Shown here: positions 60,085-64,000 of the stretch, piece by piece
Position numbering within the stretch: position 1 is the stretch's first letter
Layout: each line of letters starts with the position of its first letter
DNA from: Mimachlamys varia
Taxonomy: Eukaryota; Mollusca; Bivalvia; Pectinida; Pectinidae
Direction: 5' to 3'
DNA: 64,000 nt
Assembly: GCA_947623455.1 (NCBI GenBank)
Contig: OX392538.1
Coordinates: forward strand, 1,922,001 to 1,986,000
Notes under the pieces: generated by a model
Told to the model about the DNA's origin: nothing
What the model saw: the letters and a program-made list of their open reading frames with translations, nothing else
Databases searched by the model: none
Program-made: the position numbers and the translations under genes

Positions 60085-62110
60085 GGTCAGGGGGATTATC
60101 TAGCTGTCCCTTTCTATAATCAGATCTGGCCCCCTTGTTTTGAATATGTCTCTGAATGGCTTCTGCTCTAAGTTCTAGGGTTCTTTTTTTAAAAGCTGGG
60201 CTCTTTTGGTACTTTTGGTGGTAATCTTGCTCTGCTTGCATTTGTCTCAGAGAGCGTCTTACCTCAGGTGCTACAGTTGCCCCGAGGCACTCCATTTTCG
60301 TCATAAGGGAATTTCCCACCCCATTATTAGCTGTGTGAACAGCACCGTGGAACCGCGCATTCATATTCTTGCTATATAGCACATTTTTTGGTAACCGGCT
60401 ATTCAAAAGCCTGAAAAAGGCTTCGCATCTCTGGGTATTTGCCCCAAGTGACATTGCTGTCACATATTCATCTGTCAGTTTCATTTTCAGTATCTCGAGC
60501 ATCAGGTGTTTGTCATTTTCATTCATATTTAAGCTGAAAAGCTTGTACTTAGACAGAAATATGGACCGGTTCCACCAAGTACCACTACTAACACCACCAT
60601 TGCATACAAATGAGTATCTTTTACATTTAGAACAATCCCCGCTGTAACAGCGAAGGGTGGCGTCTAAGACATGGGGCAGTTTTTCGCGCATGATTTTTGC
60701 TTCTCCACTACAACCCTTTGCGAGCTCTTTACAAACTAGGCTACATCGAGCTTTTATGTCACGGCTTAGTACCTTTTGGGCTTCAATCTTGCCTTCTCTT
60801 GTTTTCATACCTGGGAACATGTCAGTGCTAAAATGTGCTTGCATGCATTTTCTAAATTGTGCTTGACCTAAATGGGTGGGGTCTGCCAGCCGTTTTACAT
60901 TCCACATTGGTATAAAAGCTTTATATGCTGCGTCAAGACCTGCCACTGATCGCGCGTCCCCATCTGATGTAGCGTATCTTACAATAAGGTCTTGCTGGTA
61001 TAGCTGCTCACCTACTAGTTTAGCAGCCTCATATTCTGACAGCGGTGTCCCCTCCCCTATTGTGGCACTGCAGTCTATGTGGCCACCAGGACATTTAGCA
61101 TCGAACCCTTTTCTGCGTAACCATTTACCTTTCCAGCATATTTGTGATTGGACAGCTATTCCGATAATGTAATTGTTGTCGGTGATATCCTCGCGTGCTA
61201 TAAGTGCTAACTGTACAGCATTTGTACCAGGTTTATTACGGCAGGTTATTGTTGACCTGTTGTACCTGCCATCAACTTGTACGTTGACCAGGTTAGGGTC
61301 TGTGGCTCCCCTTATTTCATTTATTTCCCTCACTGTCTGTGCTTTGCTTGCCATATCCCCCTTATTTAGCACTATGATTTTTTCTGCTGCAATATTAGCA
61401 TTTCTTTGCATACCGCTACGGCAGGGGGGAGCCAAATTCATTGAGTTGAACAAACGCTGTGCCCCTGCTGGCCCCATAGGTGTTTCTTGAAGGCCTGCAT
61501 GCATTGTCAGATTGGGGACAGCAGGGTTTGGGCCCCTTTTAGGTGATTGGATCTCTTTGTACATTTTTTGATTATCAGACACCCAACCACATGTTCTACA
61601 CGCTACTTGAAATTTACATGTCACTCCCACTTTTACCTGTTTATGAATGTCAACATCTGGATTATCACACCTGTGTGACGAGACAATTTGCATAAGATTA
61701 CCTATTTTCTCAGTATCTATTAGTCTGTTACCCTGATTTTGAACACGGTCATCTAACCTTGACCTTTTTTTGCTATTTTCCTGAAGGTGTGATACAACTT
61801 CTACAACTGGTTGTGTTTTCCTGGGCCTAAGAAGCTTAAGAGTTCCAGGGTTACCTGCGGTGTCAGAAGTGCTTGGAAAGCTACAACCTGGACGCGTTAC
61901 ATTGACTAAAGAATACATATCAGAACTCAGTCTCTTCCAGGTACCTGTGACATTTTGACTTGAAACTTTACTTACCCCATGTCCTGTGGTCTTGGTACCC
62001 TTATTATGTGGTGTATAATTCTTTTGGAAACCATTTTTCCTTCCTTTGTACCTCCCTTTCATGGTTCTTTCAGGTAAAATATCCCTATAAGAATGACTGC
62101 AATACTCCAA
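60032..62110 (-). CDS. Mutator-like transposase, unit 5
   Basis: Identical 692-residue product to the copy at 44636-46714. Confidence 0.85.
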   Translation of the reverse strand: MEYCSHSYRDILPERTMKGRYKGRKNGFQKNYTPHNKGTKTTGHGVSKVSSQNVTGTWKRLSSDMYSLVNVTRPGCSFPSTSDTAGNPGTLKLLRPRKTQPVVEVVSHLQENSKKRSRLDDRVQNQGNRLIDTEKIGNLMQIVSSHRCDNPDVDIHKQVKVGVTCKFQVACRTCGWVSDNQKMYKEIQSPKRGPNPAVPNLTMHAGLQETPMGPAGAQRLFNSMNLAPPCRSGMQRNANIAAEKIIVLNKGDMASKAQTVREINEIRGATDPNLVNVQVDGRYNRSTITCRNKPGTNAVQLALIAREDITDNNYIIGIAVQSQICWKGKWLRRKGFDAKCPGGHIDCSATIGEGTPLSEYEAAKLVGEQLYQQDLIVRYATSDGDARSVAGLDAAYKAFIPMWNVKRLADPTHLGQAQFRKCMQAHFSTDMFPGMKTREGKIEAQKVLSRDIKARCSLVCKELAKGCSGEAKIMREKLPHVLDATLRCYSGDCSKCKRYSFVCNGGVSSGTWWNRSIFLSKYKLFSLNMNENDKHLMLEILKMKLTDEYVTAMSLGANTQRCEAFFRLLNSRLPKNVLYSKNMNARFHGAVHTANNGVGNSLMTKMECLGATVAPEVRRSLRQMQAEQDYHQKYQKSPAFKKRTLELRAEAIQRHIQNKGARSDYRKGQLDNPPDLSTSRLRSNTDEHNYNK

Positions 62111-63066
62111 AACACCTATTTATACCTAAATTGACTATAAACACATATGTTCTGAATATATACACCACCTAATAAGGATTATAAGCCCACAAGGACAGGA
62201 TATCTTATCCCTATGTTACACTGGTATTGGCCCCTTGAGAGGTGTCACTTTCTTACCTTGCTATGTTTGACATATATTTACTAGATAAGTAGCAGGGCTA
62301 TAAAGTTACAAGTACATTCATTTTGTAGGGGAGAAGTCACCCTACACAGTATCATAAAGTTAGACAGGCTGTGATTTCAAAAAAAAAAGTTATATCATTT
62401 ATACTGTGAAAGATTTTGATAAAATTTATGATTTTTGAAATTTGAAATTTAAAAATCAATTAAGCTTTACTTCTTTAGAAATTTCATAAAATGCATGTAA
62501 AATGTGAAAGAGTATTGCATGTGCTTCAATTTGATATATAATGTTGATATATTGCTTGATTATTACTCGCACAATAGTCATTTATCAATGAGGCCCCTCT
62601 GAAATCTTAGCTGCAGAGTACAGCACTGCTGTGGATTGGGGGTGGGGGAACTAAAAATGAAAGAACTTTTTTGTTTTTCAAGTAAATTTCAAAATAATTT
62701 GCAGTAACATTCATAATTGCATGCCAAATGAAATGATAGAAGAAAAAAAAAATATCTTGAAAGTACCCTATTATACATAGCAGAGAGTTACTCCGCATGG
62801 GAAACTTCCGCTGTAGCCGGTATATTTGAAGTAGGCATTTGACAGGCTGGAATATTGAAGTTGAAGGTTTGTACTTGCTACCAGTGCATGTATTGAATGA
62901 ATTACGATTTAATTGAACTCATTACATAACAATTAAAATGATGTTAGGTAATTTTATATGACAAAATAGACAAAATATGAAGTTTTAGATAGGAACTACG
63001 TGTCTTTTAGCCAGTATTTACTTTCAGTTTGACTGACATTCAACATATCTAAAGGAGCTAAGCAAA

Positions 63067-63702
63067 ATGGAAGAATTTTTTGATAATTTTAGTGAAATTT
63101 TAAAGCAGAAATCTAAGGTGTCAACAAATGGAATATGTAGGATTTGGACAGGTCCACTGACACATAATAAGAAATATGGAGTTTTTAGATTCCGCCATCC
63201 AGACACGGGTGCATGGAAATCTGTAACAGCACAACGGTTTACTGTAATGTTAAATACACGTAATTTAAATTTGATTTCGGCCTTTGACGCGTCACACCTG
63301 TGCCACAACAATATGTGTATTAACTTTGATCATATCAATATGGAACCACACAGTGTAAACAATAACAGGATACATTGTAAAAACTTGACTAGGTGCACAG
63401 GACATGGGGAATATCCTGCTTGTTTACTAAATTTATATATACAGGTACATTACCTGAAATATGTATACACAAATTACAATTTTACCTATATACAAAGCAA
63501 TATTGAGCACGGCCCAAGCTCGGCTCATCGCATGCATAATGATAATGTTTTTTTCCAGATTTTATTTCTGTTTTTCCCTTTTTTGTGTAATGACAGCACA
63601 TTGTACCGCAGTAATATTACACTATATTTATGTGATGAGGTTATTTGCACTACTTATTATAATTGTGCTCATCAGTGTTTGATCTCAGTCTACTGGTGCT
63701 GA
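63067..63702 (+). CDS. His-Cys box endonuclease, unit 6
   Basis: Identical 211-residue product to the copy at 44053-44688. Confidence 0.85.
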   Translation: MEEFFDNFSEILKQKSKVSTNGICRIWTGPLTHNKKYGVFRFRHPDTGAWKSVTAQRFTVMLNTRNLNLISAFDASHLCHNNMCINFDHINMEPHSVNNNRIHCKNLTRCTGHGEYPACLLNLYIQVHYLKYVYTNYNFTYIQSNIEHGPSSAHRMHNDNVFFQILFLFFPFLCNDSTLYRSNITLYLCDEVICTTYYNCAHQCLISVYWC

Positions 63703-64000
63703 GGTCAGGGGGATTATCTAGCTGTCCCTTTCTATAATCAGATCTGGCCCCCTTGTTTTGAATATGTCTCTGAATGGCTTCTGCTCTAAGTTCTAGGGTT
63801 CTTTTTTTAAAAGCTGGGCTCTTTTGGTACTTTTGGTGGTAATCTTGCTCTGCTTGCATTTGTCTCAGAGAGCGTCTTACCTCAGGTGCTACAGTTGCCC
63901 CGAGGCACTCCATTTTCGTCATAAGGGAATTTCCCACCCCATTATTAGCTGTGTGAACAGCACCGTGGAACCGCGCATTCATATTCTTGCTATATAGCAC
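63650..64000 (-). CDS. Mutator-like transposase, unit 6, C-terminal part
   Basis: Last 116 or so residues (from LYSKNMNARFHGAVH to the stop) are in the window; the catalytic core and the start lie beyond 64000. Identical to the matching part of the other copies. Confidence 0.85.
   Translation of the reverse strand: MLYSKNMNARFHGAVHTANNGVGNSLMTKMECLGATVAPEVRRSLRQMQAEQDYHQKYQKSPAFKKRTLELRAEAIQRHIQNKGARSDYRKGQLDNPPDLSTSRLRSNTDEHNYNK

Larger units (their letters stand above)
59160..62777. mobile_element. Array unit 5 (3618 bp, TACA remnant)
   Basis: Complete unit with endonuclease 59449-60084 and transposase 60032-62110. Boundary reads TA-TACA-TA (62772-62779), a different 4-nt remnant from units 0 and 2. 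Confidence 0.93.
62778..64000. mobile_element. Array unit 6 (cut by window end)
   Basis: Endonuclease gene complete, transposase gene only its 3' part. The array therefore continues to the right for an unknown distance. Confidence 0.93.

Overview
The window looks like nuclear DNA of an invertebrate animal, most likely a bivalve mollusc. This is an inference from AT-rich DNA, small GT-AG exons in long introns, tRNA-derived SINE sequence, a CR1-type LINE with a 2A motif, and many short inverted-repeat elements. No bacterial operon, CRISPR array or rRNA was seen.

Region 1 (1-8150, + strand): the last ten coding exons of a lysosomal-type beta-galactosidase (GH35, GLB1L2-like). All ten exons join in phase to 1005 nt ending in a stop. 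The introns carry four unrelated minisatellites. One of them contains the 5' splice site of its own exon, and another exon has a duplicated in-frame splice donor.

Region 2 (8150-18000): 3' flank and AT-rich intergenic DNA. It holds a tandem array made of the head of a tRNA-derived SINE (10515-11480) running into a full SINE, plus several small inverted-repeat elements.

Region 3 (18008-23602, - strand): six 3' exons of an unrecognised, very serine-rich, low-complexity protein with a heptapeptide repeat. The exons join in phase to 1136 residues plus stop. Upstream exons were not found. 23.6-33.4 kb is non-coding with hAT-like, pogo/Tigger-like and other small repeats.

Region 4 (33445-41752): two full-length copies of one CR1-like LINE, head to head, forming a palindrome with 4051-bp arms and a 206-bp spacer. 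The single ORF has a hydrophobic N-terminus, a 2A motif, a PHD finger, an AP-endonuclease and a reverse transcriptase.

Region 5 (42219-64000, running off the end): a head-to-tail array of about 3.6-kb units, one truncated at the left, five complete, one cut by the window edge. Each complete unit has two convergent genes overlapping by 53 bp: a 692-residue Mutator-like DDE transposase (-) and a 211-residue protein with a complete I-PpoI-like His-Cys box (His-Me finger) endonuclease motif (+). At one TA dinucleotide in each unit boundary there is either a 469-bp inverted-repeat element, a clean TA, or a 4-nt remnant equal to one end of that element, as expected from cut-and-paste excision. The paired transposase and homing-type endonuclease in a tandem array is the best candidate for an undescribed system. 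Element terminal inverted repeats were not recognised.
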